Notes: generated from the letters alone by a model not told the origin. Positions 15,328-24,947 are shown, counted from the stretch's first letter. The stretch: 64,000 nucleotides of DNA from Kluyvera sichuanensis (GCF_014218705.1 NZ_JABBJF010000024.1:1-64000), one strand, 5' to 3'. Numbers and translations: made by a program.

Positions 15328-15600
15328 CTATTGCTGAGTGTTGATGGTCTGGGGGATCTTGAGCCCCGTAGGGTAGCTATAAAGGGCTGAGGCATTGAGC
15401 ACAAGATACCCCGCCTCTGACAGTTTCTCAGCGCGGGCTAATACCAGCCTTGACTGGGCTTCACCTAACGGTTGACCTTTATCGTCCATAAAGTTGATGA
15501 CTGCAACATAGTCATAGGGCGAGGCTGGTGGGAATAACCGCCCAAAAAGGGCGGCTCCGATGAAACCAAAAAGCAGCGCAATTGCAGCGGTTTTAATCAT
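15328..15600 (-). CDS. small membrane protein of the tra operon (TrbI-like position)
   Basis: 90 aa with one N-terminal hydrophobic segment (AAIALLFGFIGAALFGRLF) and a periplasmic-looking remainder. Its place between traC and the S26 peptidase gene corresponds to trbI of F-type operons, but sequence similarity to TrbI is not evident by eye. The start overlaps the traC stop by 4 nt (ATGA), so it is coupled to traC. Confidence 0.65.
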   Translation of the reverse strand: MIKTAAIALLFGFIGAALFGRLFPPASPYDYVAVINFMDDKGQPLGEAQSRLVLARAEKLSEAGYLVLNASALYSYPTGLKIPQTINTQQ

Positions 15601-18083
15601 GCGGCTAACCCCCGCTCAACCAGAATTTCGTTGATAGCCTCTTCGGTATTGATCCCCCGGGACTTTCTGTCTTTGATCGCGGCAACGTCTTTCGGGTCAG
15701 TCGAATAGAGAAGTAAGCTGAATGGGTCAACCACAAGTCTGCAAATACCCTGGCCCGCTTTAGAAATGACAAAGATTTCTGAGTAGACACCTTTCGTGGA
15801 ACGAACGGTTTTAAGGAACCGGTAACCAGCCTCGTCCAGCGCCAGACGTTTATTTGCTTCAGCTTCGTTCACTGCGGATTCACTTTGCCCCAGCAAGAGC
15901 ATAAAGGCTGAGTTATCTGCGATCGATTTCCCGATACTATCTTTGTAAATATCGTTGATAGACTGGGTGATGGTAATTGCAGCTCCGTTATATTTACGGA
16001 ACCGGCGATAACCTTTCTCGATGAACGCCCCGATATTTCCTGATAACAATGCCCAGGCCTCATCGATAATGACCAGCTTCATCTGGCTACGGTCGCCCAT
16101 GAACATGTCCTGCTGGATTTGATAAATCAGCTGAAGGAGGACAACCTGTTTAAGGTGTTCTGAACTTTCCAGTCGGGAAAGTTCAAGTACAGTGAACGGA
16201 TTTTTGAAGTCGATATTGTTCTTACCAACAAAGTACTTCCCGTACTGGCCCGCACTCGTGAACGGATAGAGCTGATGGCCAATACGTTTAATGTCTTTAT
16301 CTTCATCTTTCAGCAGTGAATCAGCAACCATATCAACGGTGGTCAGCTTCTTGTGTACACGGACAAGATCAGCTACATGTTGTTTAAGTCGAGACTCTTC
16401 GAATGAATTCAGACCTTCTTTAGGAGCTGCCATCACCGATAACAATCCGATGATCAGATCTTCTTCACCGCCACTGGAGTCATCATCTTCAGACTCACCG
16501 AAATAGTCTTCGATCAGTTCGAAGAAGTTAAGACATGGCCTGGTTTTGGGATTGAAGTCGAGATAATCGCCCTGGTAGGTCTCACAGATATTTTTGTACG
16601 AGTCACCTACATCAATACACCAGACTTTAGCCCCGAGGCTTCTGTAGGCGGTGATAATGTAGTTTGTCAGGAATGACTTACCCGACCCCGACTCAGCTGC
16701 GATACAGGCGTTATAGTTAGTATCAGAATCAAACAAGTCCAGTGATTGGATCTGGCCAGAGCGCGATGTCAGCATTAAGGCGGGTTTGTCTGTACCTTGC
16801 CAATCTGCATAGAGAGGTGAAAGTACCATCGCTTCACTGAGTGCCATTGTTCGATATCGGCCAATGGACTTTTCTGCTGATGCTTCGTTAAACATTGGCA
16901 GAGCTGACAGGAAAATTGGCGCAACATAGTAGGTATCTGGGATCATCTTAAACTGATAGGTGTTCAGATAACTTGCAGCTTCCTGAGCAGCGCGTAACAC
17001 GCCATCTTTTGAGTTAGAGAAGATTGATACCGTAAATTTGGCTTTGCAAATTGGGTCGTTGTTATCAACTTTTTCGCTAAGAAGATCGAAGCCCTCACGC
17101 AAGTTTATGAGTGATGGAACCCACTTAATTAATGGGCCACTGGTTTGCTGAACAACCCAGTTACGTTTCGAGGTGAATTTAGTTTTTTCACTTTGCTGAT
17201 CAAAGAAAATCAGGCTCATTGAGATGATGCAGGATGATTTAATTCCAGTAACACCACTCATCATATCGCCGAGAAAGTATTGCGCTTGCCCGGGAAAGAA
17301 TCTTTTCGGGAATTTTCGCGCACTCAATGTTTTCACAAACGTTGTCGGTGTAGGTGCTTCTCCACGAAGCTCGGAATCTGTCGGATCACCAAAACCGCAA
17401 TAGTCTTTCTTAATGAAAAACATGCGATCGTGGTCGACTAACTGTTCTGAAATGTACTTGTCTTCTTGTGGCTGTACCGGCGTCCGGTCTCTCCAGGAGG
17501 CGCTTTCACCCTGGTTGCAAATGGAGCTCAGAACATCGATGTAACTTTCACGCGTCAATGCACCGGGACACAAACCAGTGATGCTCAGCGTCGTTTCGAA
17601 CACATTCCGCAGCTCGTTAACGTGATTGAATTCTTCTTCACGCATTTCATAGTTATATTTGATCGGAATTTTTACTGTAATGAGAAGCACACAATTTCGG
17701 ACGCGAGTCCCGGTTCGCTTCATCGGCGTTTCGGTGCTTTTCAAAAGGAATTTAGAGCGGTTATAAATTGCGTTACGCAGGATTGCGTCCCGGCAATCCA
17801 TACGCAATACGTCCATCCGGTTAATTTTCTGTACGATGTTTGGGCTTGCAACCAGGTCAAACTGAACGATAGTTTTGGCGGGGAAGTTGGAAGACAGCAA
17901 CGTTTGAAGGTTAGTCATCTCCTTGCCGGTTGTCCCGCTTAAGGGACGACAAACAAATCCGAAACCAACATATTTGTTGTCGCACATAAACAAATGATTG
18001 GATTCGTCATATGCACGTACAGGACACAAGTCAGAAAAACGCTTCAGGTTTTTGAGTCGCTGAAAAATTAAAGATTCACTCAT
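15597..18083 (-). CDS. traC: TraC, conjugation ATPase (VirB4 family)
   Basis: 828 aa. Walker A AAESGSGKSF is at about residue 463, Walker B LVIIDEAWALL at about 669, followed by a TQSINDI motif of VirB4/TraC ATPases. It energises pilus assembly at the cytoplasmic face of the inner membrane. The length is close to F TraC (875 aa). The ATG at 18083 is preceded by GGAGG. It follows dsbC with a gap of 27 bp and overlaps the small gene downstream. Confidence 0.95.
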   Translation of the reverse strand: MSESLIFQRLKNLKRFSDLCPVRAYDESNHLFMCDNKYVGFGFVCRPLSGTTGKEMTNLQTLLSSNFPAKTIVQFDLVASPNIVQKINRMDVLRMDCRDAILRNAIYNRSKFLLKSTETPMKRTGTRVRNCVLLITVKIPIKYNYEMREEEFNHVNELRNVFETTLSITGLCPGALTRESYIDVLSSICNQGESASWRDRTPVQPQEDKYISEQLVDHDRMFFIKKDYCGFGDPTDSELRGEAPTPTTFVKTLSARKFPKRFFPGQAQYFLGDMMSGVTGIKSSCIISMSLIFFDQQSEKTKFTSKRNWVVQQTSGPLIKWVPSLINLREGFDLLSEKVDNNDPICKAKFTVSIFSNSKDGVLRAAQEAASYLNTYQFKMIPDTYYVAPIFLSALPMFNEASAEKSIGRYRTMALSEAMVLSPLYADWQGTDKPALMLTSRSGQIQSLDLFDSDTNYNACIAAESGSGKSFLTNYIITAYRSLGAKVWCIDVGDSYKNICETYQGDYLDFNPKTRPCLNFFELIEDYFGESEDDDSSGGEEDLIIGLLSVMAAPKEGLNSFEESRLKQHVADLVRVHKKLTTVDMVADSLLKDEDKDIKRIGHQLYPFTSAGQYGKYFVGKNNIDFKNPFTVLELSRLESSEHLKQVVLLQLIYQIQQDMFMGDRSQMKLVIIDEAWALLSGNIGAFIEKGYRRFRKYNGAAITITQSINDIYKDSIGKSIADNSAFMLLLGQSESAVNEAEANKRLALDEAGYRFLKTVRSTKGVYSEIFVISKAGQGICRLVVDPFSLLLYSTDPKDVAAIKDRKSRGINTEEAINEILVERGLAA

Positions 18084-18110
18084 AATGCCTCCAGGATTCC
18101 CAAGAAAGTG

Positions 18111-18875
18111 TTACTTGTTCTCGATAAAGTTTTTGAGGCCTTGTTTTGGTGAGCCGAGTACGTAGGAGCCGTCATCACGCACAATGAAAGGGATCATGCT
18201 GACACCTAGTATCTGAGCCGTAACTTCACGTCGAGCCAGAGCCTGCATATCGCAGTTCTTTACCTGGTCGAATTTCTGAGTGGAATTTCCGCTGATAATT
18301 GCGCGGTCTGCGCGGTAGCGGTCGGATGCACAATACAATTCAATATTTCGCTGCTGGCTTGCCGGGCCCAGAGCTCCGAGCGACAGAACGCTAACGGTGA
18401 ATTCTTTCGGGTCGAGGTCAGCAAGTGCTGAAAGTGGGGCTGCACAGGCTTCACAACCAGGTGCGGTAAATATCATGACCTTTTTAGGCCCATCGCCCCA
18501 TACGGCTGGGCGCAAGTCCGCGATATTTAGGTTCAGCTCTTTCATCGGAATGATGCTGGCGTTCTTGGTTATTTCGCTCATGGTGGTCAGAGGCTTTTTA
18601 GCCCATGTGTCATAGAGCGTTCCCTGTATAACGAAGCGGCCATTAGAAGACAGCAAATTAACTTTCCCATCAATCTCTAGTGCGATGATGCCGTTAGTAG
18701 GGACGACAAAACGTTTTACTTCCTGCGAATTCTGAGGAATGTTCTTGAACGCTTTTTCATTGAAAATCGTATCGATATTCCCGGTGTTTGTTTTTACTGT
18801 ATCGGCGAATACAGAAGCTGATGCAGAAAGTGCCACCAAAAGTGCCGCAGTCGCGACATGTTTGATAAAGTTCAT
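18111..18875 (-). CDS. dsbC: DsbC-like thiol:disulfide isomerase
   Basis: 254 aa with a signal peptide (FIKHVATAALLVALSASASVFA). It contains an N-terminal dimerisation-type region and a thioredoxin fold with the active site APGCEACAAPL. The cis-Pro loop (SMIPFIV) is present. It should isomerise disulfides in Cys-rich tra proteins such as TraU in the periplasm. The start at 18875 has GGAGCGG 7 nt upstream; further upstream codons lack a ribosome site. In SXT and IncA/C operons dsbC also precedes traC. Confidence 0.88.
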   Translation of the reverse strand: MNFIKHVATAALLVALSASASVFADTVKTNTGNIDTIFNEKAFKNIPQNSQEVKRFVVPTNGIIALEIDGKVNLLSSNGRFVIQGTLYDTWAKKPLTTMSEITKNASIIPMKELNLNIADLRPAVWGDGPKKVMIFTAPGCEACAAPLSALADLDPKEFTVSVLSLGALGPASQQRNIELYCASDRYRADRAIISGNSTQKFDQVKNCDMQALARREVTAQILGVSMIPFIVRDDGSYVLGSPKQGLKNFIENK

Positions 18876-19016
18876 AGTAACCGCTCCAAATGAGAGAGGT
18901 TTCATTTTCACATATTGATTTATTTTGCCGCAGGGAAAAGGGCTGCAAACTGTCCCCAAAAAAAGGAAGTGATGAAATGTTAATATCGGTTTTAATTACT
19001 CAATTAGTCCAAATAA

Positions 19017-19040
19017 AAAGCCACAAAAAAGTGGCTTTTT
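19017..19040 (-). terminator. intrinsic terminator after the adhesin gene
   Basis: AAAAGCCAC/GTGGCTTTT stem with trailing Ts on the minus strand, between the adhesin gene and dsbC. It should stop much of the tra transcript before dsbC-traC unless antitermination or a second promoter operates. Confidence 0.85.
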
Positions 19041-19055
19041 ATTTATGCTTTATTA

Positions 19056-20654
19056 TTACTGGAAGCCAACCGCAAATCCTGCACCAGCTCCAACACCACC
19101 GGCTGTATCAGCCGACATGCTAAAGCGGACGTTTACTTTTTCATTGATAGCGTAATTCGCTCCTCCCGAAATTGCCCCCTGGTCTCGGTACGCGCCCATC
19201 GCCATGCCAAAACCCGACACGTTATTGAGGAAGGGAATTGAAGCGATAGCAATTGCGCTTGCTGAGCCTGCTTTTGCTCTTTTATCATTACGGTCAACCG
19301 TCTTTTTAAGGTCAGAGAACTTCTGGTTTGTGTAGCTATTAGCTGAAGCCAAGGTCTGTCGGTCACCATCAATCCGTGACTGGCGCTCAGTATCGACAAG
19401 GAAATCAGTCCTTGAGTTGATGACAGATTCACGGGCATCCGTATGACTGTTTGCACTTACAAGAGTTTGAGCATCGCCAGCAACTCGGGATGCGCTTTCA
19501 GTTGCAATTAGACTGTCGGTACGAGCGTTGATCGACACTTCACGCTCGTCGGTATAAGTATTAGTATCCGTGGCAGTCTGGCTATTGTCGTTACTGCTAC
19601 CAGACCCTGTACCACTTCCTGTCCCGCTGCCGTCCGTACCGTTATTGTTATTTCCGCCTGTAGTAGGTGGCGTTGTGTTAGAGCCAGAGCCAATGGATGA
19701 AAGGTACGAACTGATGGCACTATCAGTGTACGCCTGAAGTGAACTAACGGAATTCATGAGCTGACCATAGTTCACCGCATCATACCGGCTGGAACCATCA
19801 GCAACATTAGTCAGTGTTCTTTGTACCGTAGCTGAACCAAACGATACGGTATCAGCACTATTGGAGAATGAACCGTTCCCAATGGAAATACCTCCATTTG
19901 AAGCAGAAGCATAATTACCAATAACAATTGCGTTATCATCGGATACAGTATTGTAGTTGCCAAGCACGATCGATTCGTCGGAATCAATGGTATTAATTGT
20001 GCCGATTGTGATGTTGCCAAATTTAAAAACAGCAGAGGGGTCATTAATCGGTGCAGCTGTAATATTGTTTAAGGAACCGATAGTCAAAGCGTAGGAACCA
20101 CCACTCACCGTATTGAATGTACCCATTATAGAACCAGCGTAATTAGTAGCAGTGTTTCTGGAACCAAGAATTGCTCCCATACCTACCATATCCAGTTCGT
20201 TATAAGAGCCTATTACTTGCAATGCACTTCCTGAAACGTTATTGCTATAACCCATAACGGCAAGGTTTTGTCCTAGAACTTTATTGTCACTCCCAACCAG
20301 ATTCAAATCAAAAAGACCAGTGCCAGTATTATTATTCCCGTAAACATTGAAACTATTGGCGTAGTCATTCCAGAATTGGCTTGGGTCGTAACTAAATGAT
20401 AAGTCATTATTGCTTCCGGTAATAATATAGTTTGTTAACGAAGTAATTGTGTTGTTATTCCCTGAAACACTTGAGTTGCCGAGTGGTGATTTACAGTTTG
20501 ATGGGGTTGCACAGGGTGTTAGCCCTGAAATGTTATTGCCATCACCATTTACAGTAACTTCGTCAATTTGGGTGCTATCGATTGAGTTATCTGCCACGGC
20601 TACAGCACAATGAAGTGCCAGAACAATAGCAATATATAATGACTTTTGTTTCAT
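19056..20654 (-). CDS. YadA-like trimeric autotransporter adhesin
   Basis: 532 aa. It has a signal peptide (YIAIVLALHCAVAVADN) and a head of left-handed repeats with the pattern GxxN-x(n)-(I/V)xG (NNTITSLTNYIITGSNN, SIVLGNYNTVSDDNAIVIGN). A neck segment (SRYDAVNYGQL) is followed by a Gly/Ser/Thr linker, a coiled stalk of ARESVINSRTDFLVDTE-like repeats and a C-terminal YadA anchor (GFGMAMGAYRDQGAISGG...GAGFAVGFQ). Trimers of this family build their own outer-membrane pore and expose an adhesive head. Its place inside the tra operon between traV and dsbC suggests a role in mating-pair contact; this is inference. Intrinsic terminators lie on both sides. Confidence 0.9.
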   Translation of the reverse strand: MKQKSLYIAIVLALHCAVAVADNSIDSTQIDEVTVNGDGNNISGLTPCATPSNCKSPLGNSSVSGNNNTITSLTNYIITGSNNDLSFSYDPSQFWNDYANSFNVYGNNNTGTGLFDLNLVGSDNKVLGQNLAVMGYSNNVSGSALQVIGSYNELDMVGMGAILGSRNTATNYAGSIMGTFNTVSGGSYALTIGSLNNITAAPINDPSAVFKFGNITIGTINTIDSDESIVLGNYNTVSDDNAIVIGNYASASNGGISIGNGSFSNSADTVSFGSATVQRTLTNVADGSSRYDAVNYGQLMNSVSSLQAYTDSAISSYLSSIGSGSNTTPPTTGGNNNNGTDGSGTGSGTGSGSSNDNSQTATDTNTYTDEREVSINARTDSLIATESASRVAGDAQTLVSANSHTDARESVINSRTDFLVDTERQSRIDGDRQTLASANSYTNQKFSDLKKTVDRNDKRAKAGSASAIAIASIPFLNNVSGFGMAMGAYRDQGAISGGANYAINEKVNVRFSMSADTAGGVGAGAGFAVGFQ

Positions 20655-20715
20655 GTGCTTACCTTTTCAGTGATGGGTATTAAAAAGACGACCAAGGAAT
20701 ACAGCACATGAAAAA

Positions 20716-20741
20716 AGTAGTACCGGTATACCGGTACTACT
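20716..20741 (-). terminator. palindromic intrinsic terminator inside tra operon
   Basis: Perfect 11-bp arms AGTAGTACCGG/CCGGTACTACT around TATA, followed by T6 on the minus strand. It separates traV from the adhesin gene. Confidence 0.85.
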
Positions 20742-20747
20742 GGACAA

Positions 20748-21314
20748 TTATTTAATGTAACTCCCTTTCTGAGGAGGTTGTGATGTCTCACCCTGGGATT
20801 GTGCTGGAGCAGCGGCAACCGGTGCAGACATTGGTCTGATAACAGCAGTTGATGTGGCACTATTTCTTGCACCGACTTCCCAACGACGCGGCTCAATCTC
20901 GGTATAGACGTAGCCAGGGACGTTAAGGTCTCCATCTGCGGTCTCATAGGGGTCAACCAGCACCCGCATGACGATAGATTGCGTTCGGATGGGTTGAGGA
21001 TCAGCAGCAGTAGCAGGCACAGGGACGTATCGACCACCATCGGCAGTATTCCGTCCACCGTTCCCGGCTGTAGTGCGCAGCCGCTTAACCTCCACAGGCT
21101 TTCCCGAAAGTTGGTTTTCAGATGCGGTGTCAATCTGCTCCTGGTAATCATCTCCATCGGTCAGGGCATACACATCTCGGACATTCATACATGTGACCGA
21201 ATTGGGCATTCCCTTGCATCCATATTCATCGTTCTGGCCCAGTAGTGAGCAACCCGACATCGCAAAACCGGCACTAACTAAAAACAATGCCGATACAATT
21301 TTCTTCGTCATCAT
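20748..21314 (-). CDS. traV: TraV, outer-membrane lipoprotein of the transfer channel
   Basis: 188 aa. It has a lipoprotein signal (AGFAMSGC with the lipobox Cys) and early cysteines (EYGCKGMPNSVTCMNV) typical of TraV, the VirB7-like lipoprotein that forms the outer-membrane core with TraK and TraB. The C-terminal half is Pro/Ala/Gln-rich. The start overlaps the traB stop by 4 nt (ATGA). It is the last gene of the traL-E-K-B-V block before a strong terminator. Confidence 0.9.
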   Translation of the reverse strand: MMTKKIVSALFLVSAGFAMSGCSLLGQNDEYGCKGMPNSVTCMNVRDVYALTDGDDYQEQIDTASENQLSGKPVEVKRLRTTAGNGGRNTADGGRYVPVPATAADPQPIRTQSIVMRVLVDPYETADGDLNVPGYVYTEIEPRRWEVGARNSATSTAVIRPMSAPVAAAPAQSQGETSQPPQKGSYIK

Positions 21315-22708
21315 TTCTTGCCCCCAACGGTTTGAGTTTTTGAAGTAACACGTGTGAATTTCAGCATGACCCCTTTTTGCACAATAAAATCAACACTACG
21401 GCCTGGATCAATTTCAATTACAGGGAAAAGGTCACCGGCCATTTGCATATAGAAATCGGCAAGACGATTCAATGCGCCACCTACGCCAGAAACTGCTGCG
21501 CCCTGGAGTGCGTCAGAGCTCATAACCTGCTGGTAAGGAGTAGCGTCACTACTATCTCCATCGCGTTTAATACTGATTGTCGGAATACTCTGTACGTTAA
21601 AGAGCTGAGATGCAGCCTGTAGGAAGCCAGCGGTCAGGGCTCGTGCCAGGTATTGCCCTTGTTTGGTAACCAGTCGACCACGAACACCTGATTTACCATC
21701 TTCACCAACAGCGTAGGCTACGAGTGGGGCTTCAAAAACTGCACCGTCATCCCGAATGCACGTTATGACTTCCGATCTGAAATAAGCTCTTTCGGAGGAC
21801 AAATCACCGAACCCAGCTGCAAGCATTCCGCATTCACGTATATCTGCACGGAAACGGTTTGGGAGAATTGCATCCTTTTTCACCCTGGCCAGCGCCGGAT
21901 AAGGGTCTTTTCGTGCATCACGAGATGTTGGTGCATCCATCCCCGCAATCAAAACAGTACTTATGATCGACGTTGCAGGAAGGTAGGTCTGGTTCTCGGG
22001 GTTATCATCTTCGTCAGCAACGGGTGCGGCTTCAATATCTTCCTGTACAGTGATGATTTCAGGAGTTGCCTGGCTTGGTACTGCTTTGCCATCCTTCCCT
22101 TTCTGCTGACGCTGGTTTGCTGCGGGTTCCGGTACGACAGGGGGGGCCGCATCTTCGTATACGCGCTGTAATGTTTTCCCGTTATTGAAACTTCCTGAGT
22201 TTCTTGGCGCAACTGAAGGGGCAGATATCTCTTCAGGTTTATACAGAGTAGGGACGTTACGTTGGCCGTTTCCAGCCAGTGGTGTCGCTCCGCGAGACTG
22301 TTGTGAGTAAGGCACAGGGTTAGAGACGGTATCAACGCGTTTCTTAATAGCTGCAACCTCAGCGCCTGATTTTTTCTGGTTGTTCTCCAGATTGCTAAGA
22401 CGCTGAGCTGTCTGATCAGCACCATATTTCTCGGTTAACGTTTTAATCAGTTGACCTTGCTCTTTAATGGTCTTGTCGAGTGCGCGAATTCGCGCCGCAA
22501 TAGCATTCTGGCTAACTCCATTGGTATCACCATCGGTAAGGACGCTGGCAATCACTTTTTCTTGTGGCGCTCGATTTCGGGGGCCAGCTGAGTCGGGTAT
22601 AACCAAGAGCAAAAAAAGAACGGCGAAAGTAAATACGCCAGCCCATAAAACCCATTTTTTATGCTTTGCTGAAATTGAGGCCCATTTCTCTTTTAAGGGG
22701 ATAAGCAT
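21311..22708 (-). CDS. traB: TraB, VirB10-like scaffold protein
   Basis: 465 aa with an N-terminal cytoplasmic stretch and a membrane helix (WVLWAGVFTFAVLFLLLVI). A coiled-coil region with AIAARIRALDKTIKEQ follows, then a Pro-rich periplasmic linker and a C-terminal VirB10/TraB beta domain (STVLIAGMDAPT, CGMLAAGFGDLSSERAYFR). TraB bridges the inner and outer membranes. The start at 22708 (MLIPLKEKW) was chosen because the traK stop and a CGGAG ribosome site lie immediately upstream. A longer frame starting inside traK has no ribosome site. Confidence 0.92.
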   Translation of the reverse strand: MLIPLKEKWASISAKHKKWVLWAGVFTFAVLFLLLVIPDSAGPRNRAPQEKVIASVLTDGDTNGVSQNAIAARIRALDKTIKEQGQLIKTLTEKYGADQTAQRLSNLENNQKKSGAEVAAIKKRVDTVSNPVPYSQQSRGATPLAGNGQRNVPTLYKPEEISAPSVAPRNSGSFNNGKTLQRVYEDAAPPVVPEPAANQRQQKGKDGKAVPSQATPEIITVQEDIEAAPVADEDDNPENQTYLPATSIISTVLIAGMDAPTSRDARKDPYPALARVKKDAILPNRFRADIRECGMLAAGFGDLSSERAYFRSEVITCIRDDGAVFEAPLVAYAVGEDGKSGVRGRLVTKQGQYLARALTAGFLQAASQLFNVQSIPTISIKRDGDSSDATPYQQVMSSDALQGAAVSGVGGALNRLADFYMQMAGDLFPVIEIDPGRSVDFIVQKGVMLKFTRVTSKTQTVGGKK

Positions 22709-22712
22709 GATT

Positions 22713-23831
22713 TTACTCCGCGAGTTTAGGGCGCATGGAATCGTTAGCTTGTTCGTTTGGCTGGATGTTGCGGATAACGAAGTAAGCTTCAGTTCGCTGG
22801 CCAGGCTGGAGAGTGTTGCGACTCCATAGTGCTCTTGCTGCAAGCTGAGGATGGGTGCAGAGTGATTCATCAACCATTACTGTTGATGAACCAGTGTTTT
22901 GTGCAACGCCGATGATGACACTGAATTGACTACCCTGAAGATACTGGCCATTTGCAAAGGAGTAGCGAATCTGATCCTGGTCAGTACCCGTGCGGAAATT
23001 ACAGTTCGGGATACCAACTCCTGAAGAGAGATTTCCCAGAGAGTATCCGGGTGGAATGTCCCCAAGCGCGATGGTTCGCATTATGTTGCGAATCGTCTCG
23101 ATGTAATTATCTTTCTGTTCCCATCGCCTGGCTTTGACTTCGCTTCCACCATAGTTGTTATATGCCGCAGGCATAACACCAGAAGTACTCGTGTTGTTCA
23201 GCTTTCGTGAAAGCATGAGAGTGGCTTGCACCGGTGCAATTTTCTGAGGTACTAACGACACGGAGATCGCTACACTTTCGTCACCTTTCTCACTGATATA
23301 GAGACTTGCCGGGTTACTGTCTGAGGTGGAAACGTAGAGAGCGTTATCTTTTACATTTACAGTTACACCCTCCTGTTTAACTTTCTGCACTACAGGGTGT
23401 TCAAACGGTGTAACAAGCCGGTTGATCTGGTTAATCGAAATCGGTACGAGGGTGTTCACGCCAGGCGCAACGATATATTCCAGCCGAGAAGGAATGACTT
23501 CTTTTGTGAGTGGAACGGGACTGGCAATTGCAGCAGGTACTGGTTGAATATTACGGCCATCAATAGCTGGTTCACTCCCGCCATTGATAGAGTTACTTGC
23601 TGGTGGTGTATAGTTGTCAGGATATGGGCGTGTTTCTGTGCTGAGCATTGCCTGAGTTGAGGATGCTGGTCGAGAGGCGAGTTTTGCAGTGACTTTGGGT
23701 TGCGACTGCGCATCAGGCTGCTCAAATACCATGCCTTGATCAACAGACATTTCGCCCGCCGTTACGCTATGGGTCGCTAATGTGGACGACGCGGTAAGCA
23801 ACAGGATAATTATGCGTTTACTATTCAACAT
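22713..23831 (-). CDS. traK: TraK, secretin-like/VirB9-like protein
   Basis: 372 aa with a signal peptide (IIILLLTASSTLATHSVTA). A central domain (ISINQINRLVTPFEHPVVQKV, LYVSTSDSNPASLYISEKG) has the TraK/VirB9 N-domain pattern, and a C-terminal beta domain follows. It forms the outer-membrane core with TraV and TraB. The start lies close to the upstream 159-bp gap after traE, unlike most F-type operons, where traE and traK overlap. Confidence 0.9.
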   Translation of the reverse strand: MLNSKRIIILLLTASSTLATHSVTAGEMSVDQGMVFEQPDAQSQPKVTAKLASRPASSTQAMLSTETRPYPDNYTPPASNSINGGSEPAIDGRNIQPVPAAIASPVPLTKEVIPSRLEYIVAPGVNTLVPISINQINRLVTPFEHPVVQKVKQEGVTVNVKDNALYVSTSDSNPASLYISEKGDESVAISVSLVPQKIAPVQATLMLSRKLNNTSTSGVMPAAYNNYGGSEVKARRWEQKDNYIETIRNIMRTIALGDIPPGYSLGNLSSGVGIPNCNFRTGTDQDQIRYSFANGQYLQGSQFSVIIGVAQNTGSSTVMVDESLCTHPQLAARALWSRNTLQPGQRTEAYFVIRNIQPNEQANDSMRPKLAE

Positions 23832-23990
23832 TTAGCCCCCCGATAAGTGGCAACACTACGTTCATTTTTAAATTGGCTATTACCAATCAGAAAATTCATT
23901 TCGGCACATCCGTTTTGTTTACTGATTGCTGATTTATTAATCTCTCGCTTAAAGATTTATATCTCGGTTAAATCAACTAACGAAATTCTG
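23832..23990 (-). other. traE-traK intergenic gap with a possible short leader peptide
   Basis: No terminator is visible. On the minus strand a frame MNFLIGNSQFKNERSVATYR (23 codons) runs into the first codons of traK. It could be a coupling peptide, but its ribosome site is poor. The gap is unusual for this operon type. Confidence 0.25.
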
Positions 23991-24617
23991 TCAGGAAGTT
24001 CGAGCTGCCGAAGATTTCTGCCTTTGACCTTTGTGTTTATCTTCTTCACTTGGCAGCAACGGTTTGCCACTCTTTATCTCAATGAACGTAATAATGGGCC
24101 GGTAGCCTTTTACGTTAACAGTAATCTCGTAATAGACTGGCGTGGTCGATGGTTTGCCGGTGATACCTTCGAGAGTTTGGTTACCGGTGACATAAAAAGT
24201 ACCAACTGCTAACGGGTCGGTGATAACCCCGACCGGATTAAAAGAAAGCGAGATTCGGTCGCGCTTAATTTGGTCAATCTGGTCGTCTATTGCTTTCATA
24301 ACTTTTGTGTAAATTGAAGCGTCAAGAAACGGGCCGATAGAATTCTTGAGTAGATCTAAAGTGGCTGGGTTAGCATTTCCAAAACTGTCGGCTATATATA
24401 ACGCCCATGCCTTCATATAAGAGCTGCTGGCGGCTTTTTCATCCAGCCAGGCTGTTTCTGTAAGGTTTGGCGGAATAATAGTGATGGGTTGTGTTTTGGC
24501 TAACAGAGCATAACCAAGTACAAGGTTTGCCAGAATCATTGAGGCAGAGATTAACTTGAAACTTTTGTTTTCTAACTGAAGTCCAACTAACCCTTTTTTG
24601 AAATTATGGATATTCAT
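23991..24617 (-). CDS. traE: TraE, VirB8-like inner-membrane protein
   Basis: 208 aa with an N-terminal membrane segment (KLISASMILANLVLGYALLA). A periplasmic domain with VGVITDPLAVGTFYVTGNQ and YEITVNVKGYRP is typical of TraE (VirB8 fold). It is part of the inner-membrane complex of the transfer channel. The last ~25 residues are basic and polar (EEDKHKGQRQKSS) and extend beyond the usual 188-aa F protein. The start overlaps traL by 4 nt. Confidence 0.92.
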   Translation of the reverse strand: MNIHNFKKGLVGLQLENKSFKLISASMILANLVLGYALLAKTQPITIIPPNLTETAWLDEKAASSSYMKAWALYIADSFGNANPATLDLLKNSIGPFLDASIYTKVMKAIDDQIDQIKRDRISLSFNPVGVITDPLAVGTFYVTGNQTLEGITGKPSTTPVYYEITVNVKGYRPIITFIEIKSGKPLLPSEEDKHKGQRQKSSAARTS

Positions 24618-24898
24618 ACAATAAACTCCCGGTCGAAGGATTCAGGTACAAAAGTGCCACCACCGAATGTGACTCCGAATTTCCAGTAACAGAGGTGCAT
24701 AAAATATTTCTCAGAAGCTCGCGCCAGAAAACCGCCATAAACACGTGAAACTACAACACCCAGAATTATCATCGGTAATAATCGTCCAGTGATAATCCCA
24801 ACCGCGAGAGCAACGAAAAATGGCATGGCTTCATCAATCGACCAAAAAAATAACTTTGGTGGTTCGTCAATCGAGTGAGAAATATAAACAGGTTCCAT
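24614..24898 (-). CDS. traL: TraL, small pilus-assembly membrane protein
   Basis: 94 aa. The N-terminus HSIDEPPKLFFWSIDEAMPF is characteristic of TraL (VirB3-like), and two hydrophobic segments follow. Together with TraE and TraC it assembles the pilus at the inner membrane. ATGA overlap with traE. Confidence 0.93.
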   Translation of the reverse strand: MEPVYISHSIDEPPKLFFWSIDEAMPFFVALAVGIITGRLLPMIILGVVVSRVYGGFLARASEKYFMHLCYWKFGVTFGGGTFVPESFDREFIV

Positions 24899-24947
24899 GA
24901 TGACCTCTCATATGAATTTTTTCAGATTTATTGACGACAAAATGCGC

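Noticed and set aside
17466..17942. 158-codon plus-strand frame inside traC
   Set aside because: Antisense to the strongly conserved traC frame.
19508..20600. Repeated tracts in the adhesin gene considered as a CRISPR or microsatellite array
   Set aside because: The periodicity is at the protein level (GxxN-type head repeats); no identical DNA repeats with regular spacers are present.
20651..21157. 168-codon minus-strand frame beside traV
   Set aside because: It overlaps traV, has no ribosome site and runs through the palindromic terminator; its composition does not look like a protein.
22467..22829. Long plus-strand frame antisense to traB and traK
   Set aside because: It lies wholly opposite well-conserved coding frames, with no ribosome site.
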